64,000 bases of DNA. Origin: JAHRVQ01 sp051278195 (GTDB lineage: Bacteria > Pseudomonadota > Gammaproteobacteria > Pseudomonadales > Azotimanducaceae). Under the pieces are notes generated by a model, which made no database searches, was not told the DNA's origin, and worked only from the letters and a program-made list of their open reading frames with translations. The stretch covers positions 1 to 64,000 of the forward strand of contig JBNMQM010000012.1 in assembly GCA_051278195.1 (NCBI GenBank), given 5' to 3'. Below, in pieces: positions 1 to 8,543 of this stretch; position 1 is the stretch's first letter; every line of letters begins with the position of its first letter. Position numbers and translations under genes: made by a program.

Positions 1-56
1 AGGCAGATATTAAAGGAGGCCGCTGAGCGTGCGCGGTAAAGAAGACCAGCAGTTAA

Positions 57-263
57 CTGCGCAGATCAAGCAATGCGGTAGCAGAAAGTTTCTTTGCGAA
101 CTTGAAGAAAGAAAAGATCAGAAGGAGGAAGTATCAAACGCGCGAGGACGCCCGGCAGTCAATTTTCGAATATATTGAGTTGTTCCACAATCCAAAACGG
201 CGTCATACTTACAACAATCGAGTAGCGCCAACGATCTACGAACAGCAACATTCGGTGCAATAA
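57..263 (+). pseudogene. IS3-family transposase (OrfB) C-terminal remnant
   Basis: Plus-strand frame ending in TAA at 261-263 reads NAVAESFFANLKKEK, then RRRKYQTREDAR, then an EYIELFHNPKRRH stretch. This is the end of the DDE integrase domain of IS3-family transposases, including the last catalytic Glu region (AESFF). The frame has a stop at 54-56. A weak match to the preceding part (SVRGKED) continues in another frame near 27-48, so the gene is both frameshifted and cut by the window edge. No intact transposase reading frame is present, so the element is dead here unless a complete copy lies outside the window. Confidence 0.8.
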
Positions 264-285
264 CGAAGTGTCGAGTAAACTCAGG

Positions 286-417
286 CCGCATCATACCAGT
301 ATCGGCGATAACACACTTGCAGACGCAATCCTGGATCGCCTCATGCACAACGCACACCGTCTTGAACTAAACGGAGAGTCTATGTGCAAACTAAAAGCCG
401 AACTTGACCTATCGTGA
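286..417 (+). pseudogene. IS21-family istB (transposase helper ATPase) 3' remnant
   Basis: A plus-strand frame ending in TGA at 415-417 reads IGDNTLADAILDRLMHNAHR, then LELNGESMCK. This is the characteristic C-terminus of IstB, the AAA+ helper of IS21-family transposition. Only about 43 residues remain; the Walker motifs are gone. It directly follows the IS3 remnant, so one element probably inserted into or deleted part of the other. A minus-strand reading frame over the same bases has no recognisable content and is a shadow. Confidence 0.82.
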
Positions 418-461
418 ACACCTGAGGTACAAAACAGCTTCGTGATGCATCGGGGAAACCG

Positions 462-508
462 GCGTTCACGATGACCGGATTGAGCGTTCATGTTCAGCGG
501 AATATGCA
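462..508 (+). repeat. IS21-type terminal repeat pair
   Basis: Two imperfect direct copies lie at 462-483 (GCGTTCACGATGACCGGATT) and 484-508 (GCGTTCATGTTCAGCGGAAT), just downstream of the istB remnant. IS21-family ends typically carry several such short repeats that bind the transposase, so this is probably the right end of the element. The matching left end is not in the window. Confidence 0.6.
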
Positions 509-597
509 GGCGCCTGGTCTGGGGCGCGCACCCGGACGGAATCTCTGCATAGCTTTACAGTTCTAATGACTAGGGTTGCTGTGGTGCCCAAGGCTCG

Positions 598-1017
598 TTA
601 CTTCAAAAGGCTTTCTAATCGAACAGGAACACCCTCGCACTCCGCATCGCCGCCACTTAGAAAGGCAATAGTCTTATCTGCCCAACCATACTTTTCACGC
701 CTCAGTTGATGATAAAGGTCGTGAGAATCTCGATCAGGTGTGCCGATATAGTTGACGGTTTGACCGCCTCGATCCAAGACTACGTTCGCCGATTCTGTGA
801 GCTGAGTCATCCAAAAAGAATCTGCATCTGAGTGTTCGATCCAAGACGAGTCCTGCTGATCAACGATCCAGATTCGAATTCGGCTAGGATCGCCTTCTAG
901 CTCGGCTCTATCGAGGGTTACTACTTCTCCACCCAACTCCGAGGCCCCGTAAATAATGAGTATTGGGAGCGTTGCCACAATCACGACTAATCCAATTAAC
1001 CAATACACTATTTTCAT
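598..1017 (-). CDS. Small membrane-anchored protein of unknown function
   Basis: The product has 139 residues. Residues 4-25 form one hydrophobic segment (IVYWLIGLVVIVATLP...), followed by a soluble part likely outside the cytoplasm. The soluble part contains RIWIVDQQDSSWIEH, a Trp-rich stretch, an RREKYGWADK motif and a PVRLES end. This pattern resembles small beta-barrel flavin/deazaflavin-binding-like proteins, but I cannot assign a cofactor or reaction. It is single-copy and flanked by decayed genes on both sides, yet its own frame is intact and complete, which suggests it is still maintained. The ATG at 1017 directly precedes the hydrophobic segment. Confidence 0.6.
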   Translation of the reverse strand: MKIVYWLIGLVVIVATLPILIIYGASELGGEVVTLDRAELEGDPSRIRIWIVDQQDSSWIEHSDADSFWMTQLTESANVVLDRGGQTVNYIGTPDRDSHDLYHQLRREKYGWADKTIAFLSGGDAECEGVPVRLESLLK

Positions 1018-1324
1018 TATTCAGTTCCACGATTGGGTGCCTAAGTAGCACATAATATTATTGTTAGCGTAAAAAACTTCGCTGATCTTCGATGGGCAAT
1101 TTGCCCAGGCTTCCTTAACTGATTCTGAGGCGTTAACAACGCCGAATCAGGATGAGAAAATTCAGTGAATCGACTGCCGGCATTCACTCGGGTCCTTTAA
1201 CTTATAACGAGAATCACCTATTCCAACTACGCAGTCTATTGTTTTCACAATTTGCTTCTCATTTCCTTCCTAAGGCTCTGTTGCGCTGGCATTTAAGTAG
1301 GTGGTCACTCGAAGCATGGCATTT
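1018..1324. other. Intergenic region without recognised gene
   Basis: About 300 bases between the small membrane protein and the DUF3089 remnant. It contains short hairpin-forming stretches (GGGCAATTTGCCC at 1093-1105; TTCTGAGGCGTTAACAACGCC around 1130-1144) but no convincing gene. The stretch at 1274-1284 (GGCTCTGTTGC) resembles some insertion-sequence tips, but no partner end was found. Confidence 0.4.
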
Positions 1325-1903
1325 TCACGGATGTCCATATAGAAACCGCCTAGTTGAGCAGGTGGTAACTGCCTCCGCTGAATGAACCGCCCGTAGTGCC
1401 AAACTCGGTGTCGACCCAAATGCCGGTGCCTGTTCGTGCACATCGTCTTCGCCGCGATAGCTAAAGATGTTGGCCTGCCGATAGCGAGGTGCGTAGACCT
1501 TGCAGCATCCATTGGGTGTTATCTTCCGTGCTGGTGTTGGCGTCCATCGAGAAAGTCCAGCTATTGCCTTTCAGGTAACCCGGTGGATGGATGAAGAATA
1601 CGTCTACGGGTGCGTGGTCCTGTGCGTCTTGATCTGAGATACCGGCCGGTATCCGGTCTTCGCCACCTTGCCGGGTTGGCAGCGCAGCCCAGTTTTTTCG
1701 CGAGCATAATCCGGTTGTTGAGCAGCTTCTGCGGGATCAAAAGGTATTTGTGGGCCACCGAAAATAAGCGCCCAACCCAAGGTCAACATGGCTCCCTTAC
1801 CCGTAACAAATAGTCCGCCAATGAAGAGTAGCAACAATGCCGAAAACCTAAGCAGCCCGTCAACGCGTTTGAAATACTCAATGAAATTGGCATCATCAAT
1901 CAA
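1325..1903 (-). pseudogene. DUF3089-family protein, frameshifted
   Basis: Three minus-strand frames together give a recognisable DUF3089 N-terminal half. The first, starting at 1903, has a membrane segment (FSALLLLFIGGLFV) and then QPDYAREKTGL. A second frame continues with VDVFFIHPPGYLKGNSWTF. A third reads VYAPRYRQANIFSYRG before a stop at 1325-1327. DUF3089 proteins are alpha/beta-hydrolase-like, with the ADVFFIHPT and YAPRYRQA motifs in this order. At least two frameshifts and loss of the C-terminal half make it non-functional. The 5' end overlaps the likely original 5' end of the divergent MarR gene. Confidence 0.75.
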
Positions 1904-1927
1904 CTGAGCACATCTAGCTTCGAACGC

Positions 1928-2293
1928 TTGCTAAGTGAAGGGCTGACGCGATCTCAGTTTTCTGTTTTAAACCATTTCGTCAGATTGGGCGGTACTCGAA
2001 CACCAGCTGAACTGGCAGATGCGTTTCAAGTCACTAGAGGCGCAATGACAAACACACTGAAACGCCCTGCGGATCGTGGCTGTGTCCAAATTGAAATAAG
2101 TGATAAGGACGGCCGTAGTAAAGTCGTGACAATCACGGCTGAAGGTCGTCGATTGCGTGATCGCTCAATTTCTGCCACGCAACCAGGCCTGGCCAAAATG
2201 GTAGAGGCTGTTGGAGACCAAACGTTGCGAAACCTGCCGCCACTGTTAGCAAAGCTGCGCGTGTACTTGGATGATGATCGAAGTGCGGATTAG
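1928..2293 (+). CDS. MarR-family transcriptional regulator, 5' end decayed
   Basis: The 121 residues form a winged helix-turn-helix: LTRSQFSVLNHFVRLGG, then TPAELADAFQVTRGAMTNTL as the recognition region, and DKDGRSKVVTITAEGRR as the wing. MarR dimers usually need about 140-150 residues. Family-like sequence (EILNEIGIINQLSTSSFERL) continues upstream in the same frame back to about 1868, but there is no ATG, GTG or TTG before a stop at 1829-1831. The only usable start is TTG at 1928, which removes the N-terminal dimerisation helix. The gene is therefore probably a pseudogene or makes a shortened protein. It would have been divergent to the DUF3089 gene. Confidence 0.55.
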   Translation: MLSEGLTRSQFSVLNHFVRLGGTRTPAELADAFQVTRGAMTNTLKRPADRGCVQIEISDKDGRSKVVTITAEGRRLRDRSISATQPGLAKMVEAVGDQTLRNLPPLLAKLRVYLDDDRSAD

Positions 2294-2367
2294 AGTCGTT
2301 AAAGTGGTCCACAGGTAAAATCCGTGCGAGTGGCAGCCAGCTTATTCAGCAGACGTGGGACTGTCGC

Positions 2368-2427
2368 TAGGAAACACTGTCATTAGGAAACACTGTCATT
2401 AGGAAACACTGTCGTTAGGAAAAGTGG
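2368..2427 (+). repeat. 16-bp tandem repeat at the 3' end of the BCCT gene
   Basis: TAGGAAACACTGTCAT occurs at 2368-2383 and 2384-2399, with TAGGAAACACTGTCGT at 2400-2415 and a partial fourth unit (TAGGAAAAG) from 2416. The unit is not a multiple of three, so adding or losing a copy changes the C-terminal frame of the minus-strand transporter gene, whose stop codon at 2399-2401 lies inside the array. Confidence 0.9.
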
Positions 2428-4066
2428 TCTGAACGCCAGCAGCCTCGCGTCGGCCATCATAGTAGATCGCCATAACCAGTGCGAAACACATCATAACCAT
2501 CACAATCGAGAATGGCAGTGCGCCAATGACCATCGCCGTCTTAATGGCGGCCGTACCGCCTGAAATAAGCAGGCCCGCCACGACAAGTCCAAGTGCTGCA
2601 CCCCAGAACAAGATATGTGGTCGCGCCTTCGGGCCTTCGTCTCCACCTGCGTTGATGGTGTTTACGATCAACACCGCAGAGTCAGCCGATGTGACAAGGA
2701 ACGTCATCAACAATACAACAATCAGCAGAGTCATTCCCCAAGCTAACCATTCACTGATTGGCGCCAGCATGAATTCCGTCATGGCGAAGATTTTATCACC
2801 ATTGGCTGCGTCAAAGATCAAACCGTTAGCGCCACCATTAAGTTCCAGATCGATAGCAGTTCCACCGGCCCAGGCGAACCAAACAAAACACATCAGTGAT
2901 GGTACCAGCATCGCGCCAAGCACGAATTCTCGGATCGTGCGCCCACGTGAGATACGCGCGAGGAATAATCCAACGAACGGAGCGAACGCGATCCACCATG
3001 CCCAGTAAAATACCGGCCACCAGCCTTGCCACTGTGTCAGCAAGAACGCCTCTGATCCTTCAATACCATCTGTCTCCCAGACGTTAAGACTCATCTGTGG
3101 CAGTGCGATCAGGTAATCCCAAATACCAAAGAGAATCGCAGAACCCCCAAAAAAGGTAGAGCCAAACGTGATGAAGAAGCCCAGTAGAATGATCGACAGA
3201 ACCATGTTGATATTAGACAGCCACTTAATGCCTTTGCCCACACCCGACAGGGCCGACAACGTCGATGCCCCCATGATGATAATCAAAGCGATAATGATGC
3301 CGGAGGTGCTTGCAGCGCCGTCTGCATCTACGAGACCGACAATACCGATTCGGGTCAGACCAGCAACAAACTGTTCCACACCAAACCCAAGTGTCTGAGC
3401 CACACCCAAAATGGTCGCAACAACAGCCACAATATCAATAAGGTGTCCCAGGGGGCCAGACAGCGCCTTGCCGAATATGGGTGTCAGCGATGACCGAATG
3501 GTCAATGGTAATGCACGGCGATAACTAAAGAACGCCATCGACAGGCCCGCAATCGCGTAGCATGCCCAAGCGCCCAATCCCCAGTGCAAGAACGACCACT
3601 TGTAGGCCATGCGCACGTTGTCTGCCGCACCGCCTGTGGTGAGACCTTGAATCACCTCAGGGTTACTGGCGAAATGAGTAACGGGTTCAGCCACCGCCCA
3701 TGTCAGCATTCCGACACCAATACCCGCGCTGAACATCATCGAAAACCATGAAAAATTTGAAAACTCGGGTTTTTCGCCCGGTTGCCCCAGATTGAGCCTC
3801 CCGGCCGCGGGCCAAAGTGCCAAGCCCACGCAGACAACGACAAAAAGAGCCACAATCCAGATGTACCAAGCAGCGAAATTGGCCAGAATAAGTGTGTTCC
3901 AAGCGCCTAGTGTCTTGCCTGCCTGGACTGGCCAAAAAATTGCCCAAACGACAAGTGCGCTGATAATGATTTTACTGACAACGGTTACGTCGACACTAAA
4001 TCCCCGATAGAATCCGGTCTTCGCGAGCTTAATCGGAAGTTCCGATAAAGCTTCTTTTGGAGCCAT
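2399..4066 (-). CDS. BCCT-family betaine/carnitine/choline transporter
   Basis: The 555-residue protein has about 12 membrane segments. The BCCT signature is clear: AGIGVGMLTWAVAEP in the glycine-rich third helix, KWSFLHWGLGAWACYA, and the Trp-rich substrate-site helix WWPVFYWAWWIAFAPFVGLF followed by RISRGRTIREF. The family imports quaternary amines such as glycine betaine, usually with sodium, for osmoprotection or as nutrients. N- and C-terminal cytoplasmic tails are short, so an osmosensing domain like that of BetP or BetT is absent. The last residues (TTFPNDSVS) are encoded by the 16-bp repeat array. No enzyme for betaine breakdown lies next to it. Substrate is not resolvable by eye. Confidence 0.93.
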   Translation of the reverse strand: MAPKEALSELPIKLAKTGFYRGFSVDVTVVSKIIISALVVWAIFWPVQAGKTLGAWNTLILANFAAWYIWIVALFVVVCVGLALWPAAGRLNLGQPGEKPEFSNFSWFSMMFSAGIGVGMLTWAVAEPVTHFASNPEVIQGLTTGGAADNVRMAYKWSFLHWGLGAWACYAIAGLSMAFFSYRRALPLTIRSSLTPIFGKALSGPLGHLIDIVAVVATILGVAQTLGFGVEQFVAGLTRIGIVGLVDADGAASTSGIIIALIIIMGASTLSALSGVGKGIKWLSNINMVLSIILLGFFITFGSTFFGGSAILFGIWDYLIALPQMSLNVWETDGIEGSEAFLLTQWQGWWPVFYWAWWIAFAPFVGLFLARISRGRTIREFVLGAMLVPSLMCFVWFAWAGGTAIDLELNGGANGLIFDAANGDKIFAMTEFMLAPISEWLAWGMTLLIVVLLMTFLVTSADSAVLIVNTINAGGDEGPKARPHILFWGAALGLVVAGLLISGGTAAIKTAMVIGALPFSIVMVMMCFALVMAIYYDGRREAAGVQTTFPNDSVS

Positions 4067-4305
4067 AACTATTTTCCCGTTAGCTATTATTATTGGAATT
4101 ACTTTGGGGTTAACTCAACATCTAAACGAATAAAGTAGGCCACTAAGGTAACACGCTTACTCAATTCATGAAAATTGACGGGGTACGCAACCAAAGCAAT
4201 AAGGTCTGTGTCACGGTTCAGAGCAAAAGCGATTGGGTTAAGAATGAATGGAAAATCGAGAAGATAAATTTGAACCTCGTGTTACTTGCAGCAGCGTAAA
4301 CCCCA

Positions 4306-4785
4306 TCACCGCAATTCCATTACTCGACCTACTTCTTTTTCCATAACAGTTAACGTAAATGGCTTGGTGAGCCTACCGCTAAACCCATAGTCACCGTAAT
4401 TAGCCATAATGGGAGCAGTGGCGTACCCGCTTGAAATGATGACCTTTACCTGAGGGTCAACAGCAAGAAGCTCAGTGATTATTTCTTTTCCGCCCTTACC
4501 TCCGGGGATGGTTAAATCCAAGATAATAATATCAAAGGGCCTATCAGTCTTTGATGCAGAGGTGCGCTTCGCTAATGCTTCTGCTCCGTCAGTGGCAAAA
4601 TCGACTTTATATCCGCAGGACTCAAGCATGCTCGAAAATAATTCTCTAACAGATACTTCATCATCCATCACTAGTATGTGTCCCAACACTGAATTAGGTT
4701 TTTCAGTTATACCCGCTGGAGCCGTATCACGTGAGTCGAGTGAATTTTTGTCAGCAGGCAAGTAGATTGTTAAAATCATGGGCAA
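4306..4785 (-). CDS. Response regulator receiver domain (remnant of a hybrid sensor kinase)
   Basis: The 159-residue frame carries a complete receiver domain: acidic pair (VMDDE), phosphoacceptor Asp in IIILDLTIPGG, ISSGY, and the conserved Lys in TKPF. There is no output domain. Its first residues (MILTIYLPADK) are the typical last strand of a histidine-kinase ATPase domain (FTIYLPA), so this frame is the C-terminal receiver of a former hybrid kinase now cut off from it. A standalone product could start at the ATG at 4785 or 4779, but whether it is made is unknown. Confidence 0.6.
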   Translation of the reverse strand: MPMILTIYLPADKNSLDSRDTAPAGITEKPNSVLGHILVMDDEVSVRELFSSMLESCGYKVDFATDGAEALAKRTSASKTDRPFDIIILDLTIPGGKGGKEIITELLAVDPQVKVIISSGYATAPIMANYGDYGFSGRLTKPFTLTVMEKEVGRVMELR

Positions 4786-5480
4786 TACCTCCCGCTAAAA
4801 TGCCGATGGACTCTAGCTTTCTAGCTTTCAATATTTCCTCTTCCATTTGCATACGCTCGGTGATGTCGCGCGCACGGTAGTCGGTTACAACGTCATCCAT
4901 ATCAAGAACGAACTGTAGATCCCGGCTGGATTCATATGCGGCCTGCAGTACATCGTTTGCCTCGTTAAGATCCCGAAACCTGAGCTCAAGTTGCTGGCTC
5001 ATTTCGTTTAAAGCAGCGCTAAGCTGCCCGATCTCACCTCCACCGCCAATAAAGCTGATGGCGTTCGACTCACCCAGGCTCAAGGCTTTTGCGCGGTCTG
5101 ACAGGTACCGAATCGGTTTGGTGACGTGCTACGCGGTTTTTAACATCAGCGCTTCTTTAGCGGCAGAGATAGACTTCTCGGTTAGTTGTAATTGAGTATA
5201 TTCCTTGGCGATACGTCCTGGACGTTAGATAGGGGATTAGCGTTGCCATGAAAAGTATCAGAGCACTGCCGCCATAAAAAATCCATGTTGAGAAGTTCTC
5301 GACAGCTAGCATCTCTTTAGTCGCGACACGTATCTCGTCCATGATGTGCTAACCCTGATTGGTCAGGACAAGTGCGAGCGCGGCCTAAGTTCTACCTGAT
5401 CGGTGCAACTCAATCGTTATGGCCAACTCTTCCAGTTGCTGACTAACCAAGTTTAATTCAAGAAAGTGCCACATAATCCT
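4751..5480 (-). pseudogene. Hybrid sensor histidine kinase, N-terminal part, decayed
   Basis: Pieces in order on the minus strand: a sensor-like stretch (LVSQQLEELAITIELHR) ending in stops near 5385, a membrane segment (WIFYGGSALILFMATLIPYL) at 5157-5342, a HAMP-like part (HVTKPIRYLSDRAKALSLGES) interrupted by an in-frame TAG at 5129-5131, a PAS-like linker, and the dimerisation/phosphorylation motif RKLESIGILAGGIAHDFNN with the His. The frame stops right after DFNNLLAC. The ATPase domain is missing and the next bases are its last strand plus the receiver. So there is one frameshift, at least one nonsense change and one large internal deletion. Confidence 0.78.
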
Positions 5481-5626
5481 ATTGTGATGCCTCTATCGGT
5501 TAAGTTTGGGTCTAATCGTTGGAGCGTTCGTCTCTCAACTCCGCCGGTCGTATACTGGGCTGGTAGTAATCCTTGGTAATAATTTTTAGTAATAACTCTG
5601 AGGCACAAGAAGGAGGTACAACAAAG

Positions 5627-6262
5627 TTGAATATTAGTTGGTTGGCGCTTACCTTGTCGGTGATTTTGCTCACAGCAGGCTGTGCGAATACATCCGTTAA
5701 AGATCAGGTAGCCGTTAAAGATGGCATCGAACTTCGCTTTGAGGACTTTCCAGGTTCTTCGATTCCCACCTTCGTGGCTACTGTGCGAATTGAGTCTTCA
5801 GTGGGAAATTTGATGGCGATGTTAATGGACTTCTCTAGTTGGCCGAATTGGGCATACGGCTGTGAGCGAATCGACGTGTTGCAGACGATCGGCTACACCG
5901 AGGCATATGTTTATCAGGTGACGAATGTTCCAGTGATAAGAGACAGGGATTCAATTCTCCACGCGATATCCACTGTTTCTGACGGCGAAGTGGTCATCGA
6001 TTTTGAAAGTGCGCCTGACTATTGCTTGAACAATGATAAGTCAGCCTGTGAAAGCACGAAAAATTCCAGCCTCATCCGCGTTCGTCAAATGTCAGGGTCA
6101 TTTTCATTGAAACAAGTTTCCGCCAAGGAGGTCGACGTGACTTGGTTGCAGCACCAGGATCCGGGAGGTCTTGTACCTGATTTTCTGGTGCGCTTGAACT
6201 TAAAGGATATTCCTCTTAAGTCACTGTCTCGACTTAAAGTTCTGGCAGAGTCGAGCAATTGA
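5627..6262 (+). CDS. START-domain lipoprotein
   Basis: From the TTG at 5627 the product has 211 residues. A good ribosome site (AGGAGG at 5611-5616) sits 10 bases before this TTG, which is why it is preferred to the upstream in-frame start at 5573. The N-terminus is a lipoprotein signal with lipobox LTAGC. The rest is a START/SRPBCC fold (helix-grip lipid-binding domain): FVATVRIESSVGNLMAMLMD, WPNWAYGCERIDVL, then YQVTNVPVIRDRDSI and a C-terminal helix ending in LKSLSRLKVLAE. Such proteins bind a hydrophobic ligand in the envelope; the ligand is unknown. Both neighbours are pseudogenes, but this frame is intact. Confidence 0.8.
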   Translation: MNISWLALTLSVILLTAGCANTSVKDQVAVKDGIELRFEDFPGSSIPTFVATVRIESSVGNLMAMLMDFSSWPNWAYGCERIDVLQTIGYTEAYVYQVTNVPVIRDRDSILHAISTVSDGEVVIDFESAPDYCLNNDKSACESTKNSSLIRVRQMSGSFSLKQVSAKEVDVTWLQHQDPGGLVPDFLVRLNLKDIPLKSLSRLKVLAESSN

Positions 6263-6463
6263 AAAACAAGCAGCACCCTTAACAAGCACCCTGCAACAGG
6301 CCCACTCGAGTCATTTTGGGTGGCGCGTCTGATTGCGTTTTACGCCCGCCAAATAAGTGACCTGTATTTGACGCGCCTGAAGCAAAACAAAGTTCCCGGG
6401 AACGCAATCGTGTGCTGCTTAAACGAAACTCGATAGCCTCGGAATACCAGTCTGCAGGACCAC

Positions 6464-6940
6464 CGAGCAACGTGGCCTGTGCATCTGCTGATTCTGAGGG
6501 AGTAGATTTAGAGGTCGCTTCCGGCTGCCGATGGGCAAAGCGTTGGCGCTCAGCTCTCTTACACCTATTCTGATGCAGAGGCAGACCTTGGTAACCGAAC
6601 CATTGATATGCCGGAGCAGTCAGATCATCTAGTGGCGCTCAATTTACGCCTCGCTAATCAACAGTGGCAATATCAGTCGCAGTTTTCCTGGTAAAGTGAG
6701 GCACTAGACAATGTCGGTTCTAGCGCAGCACAAGATATTTTTAGAGAAGAAGTGTTGGTATGGAATCAATCTTTTGCCTGGCGCTTTGATGCGCGCTGGA
6801 CCGTTCGTTTTAGCCTCAACAATGTGTTGGACTATCCTGACCGATCCTATCAGGGCTCTAAGAGCCGTGTGGTGAACAATCAGTTCAGTGATTACAGCGC
6901 GGGCATGAACGTGGTGTATTCAACTTTCCCATCACTTTAA
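6464..6940 (+). pseudogene. TonB-dependent receptor C-terminal remnant
   Basis: The plus strand encodes the last strands of an outer-membrane receptor barrel. One frame reads SADSEGVDLEVA up to about 6520. A second continues with GAQLSYTYSDAEADLGN, then ALNLRLANQQWQYQSQFSW, a TAA at 6692-6694, and after it VWNQSFAWRFDARW, VRFSLNNVLDYPDRSYQG and a terminal aromatic strand. The N-terminal plug and most of the barrel are absent. A frameshift plus an in-frame stop confirm that it is dead. No siderophore or carbohydrate genes next to it reveal the former substrate. Confidence 0.75.
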
Positions 6941-6955
6941 GCGCGCGGCCCTGCT

Positions 6956-7954
6956 TCAGTTTGCCAATTGCTTTGCCAATTCTGTCGCTAGCGCATCCGC
7001 ACTAGCGTAGGCGTGTTCGACCTCATTGCCCAGGCACCAGTCACCGCAGGCCGCTAGGCCCTTTAAGTTGGATTGCCAAAAAGCTTCGCCATAGGGTTCG
7101 ATTACCTTTGCATACTTCCATCGATGCAGCTGGATGGTGTCGGCCTGTTCTCGCACATTGCTTGCGATATTGGGTTCGATTTCGATCAGCTCTGAGAGTT
7201 CTTGCACTAACGTGTTTTTGATGAGGTCTCGATCATCGTCAAAGTGCTTAGAGGAGAAGTCGCCGGTTGTTTGCACGACTAGGGTAGAGTTTCGACTTCG
7301 GCCAGGTTTTCGATGGCCAAAAAAGAGCCAGTCTATAGGTGAATCGTTAATGCGGGCGGCATCGAATCCGGGGTCATAGTCTTCCGCACAGCTGACCATC
7401 AATGAAAATGAGGGTTGGTAGGGCACTGCGGGAGTTTCAGTTTTCGCACTAAAAATGGCTTGAGTTTGTTCCGCGGGCGCAGTGGATATCACCCAATCGA
7501 ATGGCCCGAATTCAGAGCCTTCTGCTGAGTTGACCGTCCATTTCCCGGGCTCGCCGCTGATGTGGTTAATCGTTTGATTGAACTGGATCTTTTGCTCTGC
7601 CAACAGCGCTTTGCACAGGTTGTTCATGCTCGGTGTGGCGACATAGTGAGGTTCAAACCAGTTTCGGCTATAGGGTTTCGCTCTTTTCGAGAGTGTCATG
7701 ACCTTGGCTTGCCAGACGTCGACTTGCCCCGATGATTGAAACGTTTTGAGCAACTGTTGAAAGGGTTTCGATCTGGCGGTGAAAAAAGGTGCGCCGTGAT
7801 CATAACTGCCATTATCGCCGCGTCGCGTCGACATACGCCCACCAACCCCGCGACTTTTTTCAAACACATGCAGATTAGACCCGGGACAAGAATGCCTTAG
7901 GCGATAGACGAGAGTGGCGGCAGCGATGCCGGTACCGATGATTGCGATTTTCAT
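6956..7954 (-). CDS. FAD-dependent oxidoreductase, renalase-like
   Basis: The ATG at 7954 gives 332 residues beginning directly with the dinucleotide-binding strand MKIAIIGTGIAAATLVYRL. The longer frame adds 22 residues without family character. After the GxGxxA motif come EKSRGVGGRMSTRR and YDHGAPFFTAR, the second FAD-contacting region of renalase-like flavoproteins, and the C-terminal FAD motif AACGDWCLGNEVEHAYASAD. These proteins are mostly about 310-340 residues; bacterial members act as NAD(P)H-isomer oxidases or amine-oxidase-like enzymes. The substrate cannot be told here. It is cytoplasmic, with no signal peptide, and transcribed alone, converging on the receptor remnant. Confidence 0.82.
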   Translation of the reverse strand: MKIAIIGTGIAAATLVYRLRHSCPGSNLHVFEKSRGVGGRMSTRRGDNGSYDHGAPFFTARSKPFQQLLKTFQSSGQVDVWQAKVMTLSKRAKPYSRNWFEPHYVATPSMNNLCKALLAEQKIQFNQTINHISGEPGKWTVNSAEGSEFGPFDWVISTAPAEQTQAIFSAKTETPAVPYQPSFSLMVSCAEDYDPGFDAARINDSPIDWLFFGHRKPGRSRNSTLVVQTTGDFSSKHFDDDRDLIKNTLVQELSELIEIEPNIASNVREQADTIQLHRWKYAKVIEPYGEAFWQSNLKGLAACGDWCLGNEVEHAYASADALATELAKQLAN

Positions 7955-8254
7955 GGGACTAGTACGTTCAAAACTACTGTTTGGTGTAAGTTCAGTGTCG
8001 CACGGCCGATATCTCCTCATTCAATCAATGATTTCCCCAAGGTATTGGGCCCTGAGCGGCGCGGTTGGATACGAATTACCCGCATCAAGTGTTGTTAGAA
8101 TTGGCCCCGATTGCGTAGGCACGCCAAATGCTCAGGACAAGGCCCCGCGCTAAGGGCTCAACAATGCGGGCAAGAGTTTCAAGGCGAATTCTAAATTGAG
8201 CTGATAAGCAGTTCATGTATGATCGAGGCTAGTTTTTCTGTTGAGTTTTGCTTG

Positions 8255-8497
8255 ATGTCAGAGTTGATGCTGCAAGCGCTAGATTTAGCCCTTTATGGTA
8301 TGGGCACTGTGTTTGTGTTTCTGACGGTGCTGGTCTTACTGACATCGCTAATGTCACGCGCCGTGACATGGTTGGGTGAACCTGAGACTAACGCACCTCA
8401 ACTAAGAGCCAGCCGTGAAGCGCCTTCAACTGGGCCATCACCCGCAATGCTGGCGGCCATATCCGCCGCCGTCAAACAATATCGTGAGCGACACTAG
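8255..8497 (+). CDS. oadG: Oxaloacetate decarboxylase gamma subunit
   Basis: The product has 80 residues from the ATG at 8255; an upstream in-frame ATG at 8219 would add 12 residues, and neither start has a strong ribosome site. There is one N-terminal membrane helix (LYGMGTVFVFLTVLVLLTSL) followed by a polar, Pro-containing linker and a short basic C-terminal helix (AAISAAVKQYRERH), the layout of OadG. The subunit holds the decarboxylase complex together and binds a metal near its C-terminus. It is the first gene of oadGAB, with 46 bases to oadA. Confidence 0.85.
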   Translation: MSELMLQALDLALYGMGTVFVFLTVLVLLTSLMSRAVTWLGEPETNAPQLRASREAPSTGPSPAMLAAISAAVKQYRERH

Positions 8498-8543
8498 CGC
8501 CGAGTTGTCATCATGAAAAAAAACGCTGAATAAGGTACTCAAC

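Noticed and set aside
1274..1284. GGCTCTGTTGC, similar to tips of some insertion sequences
   Set aside because: No matching inverted end or transposase nearby.
2526..3008. 160-residue plus-strand frame inside the BCCT gene
   Set aside because: Antisense shadow; composition follows the membrane-protein codons of the opposite strand.
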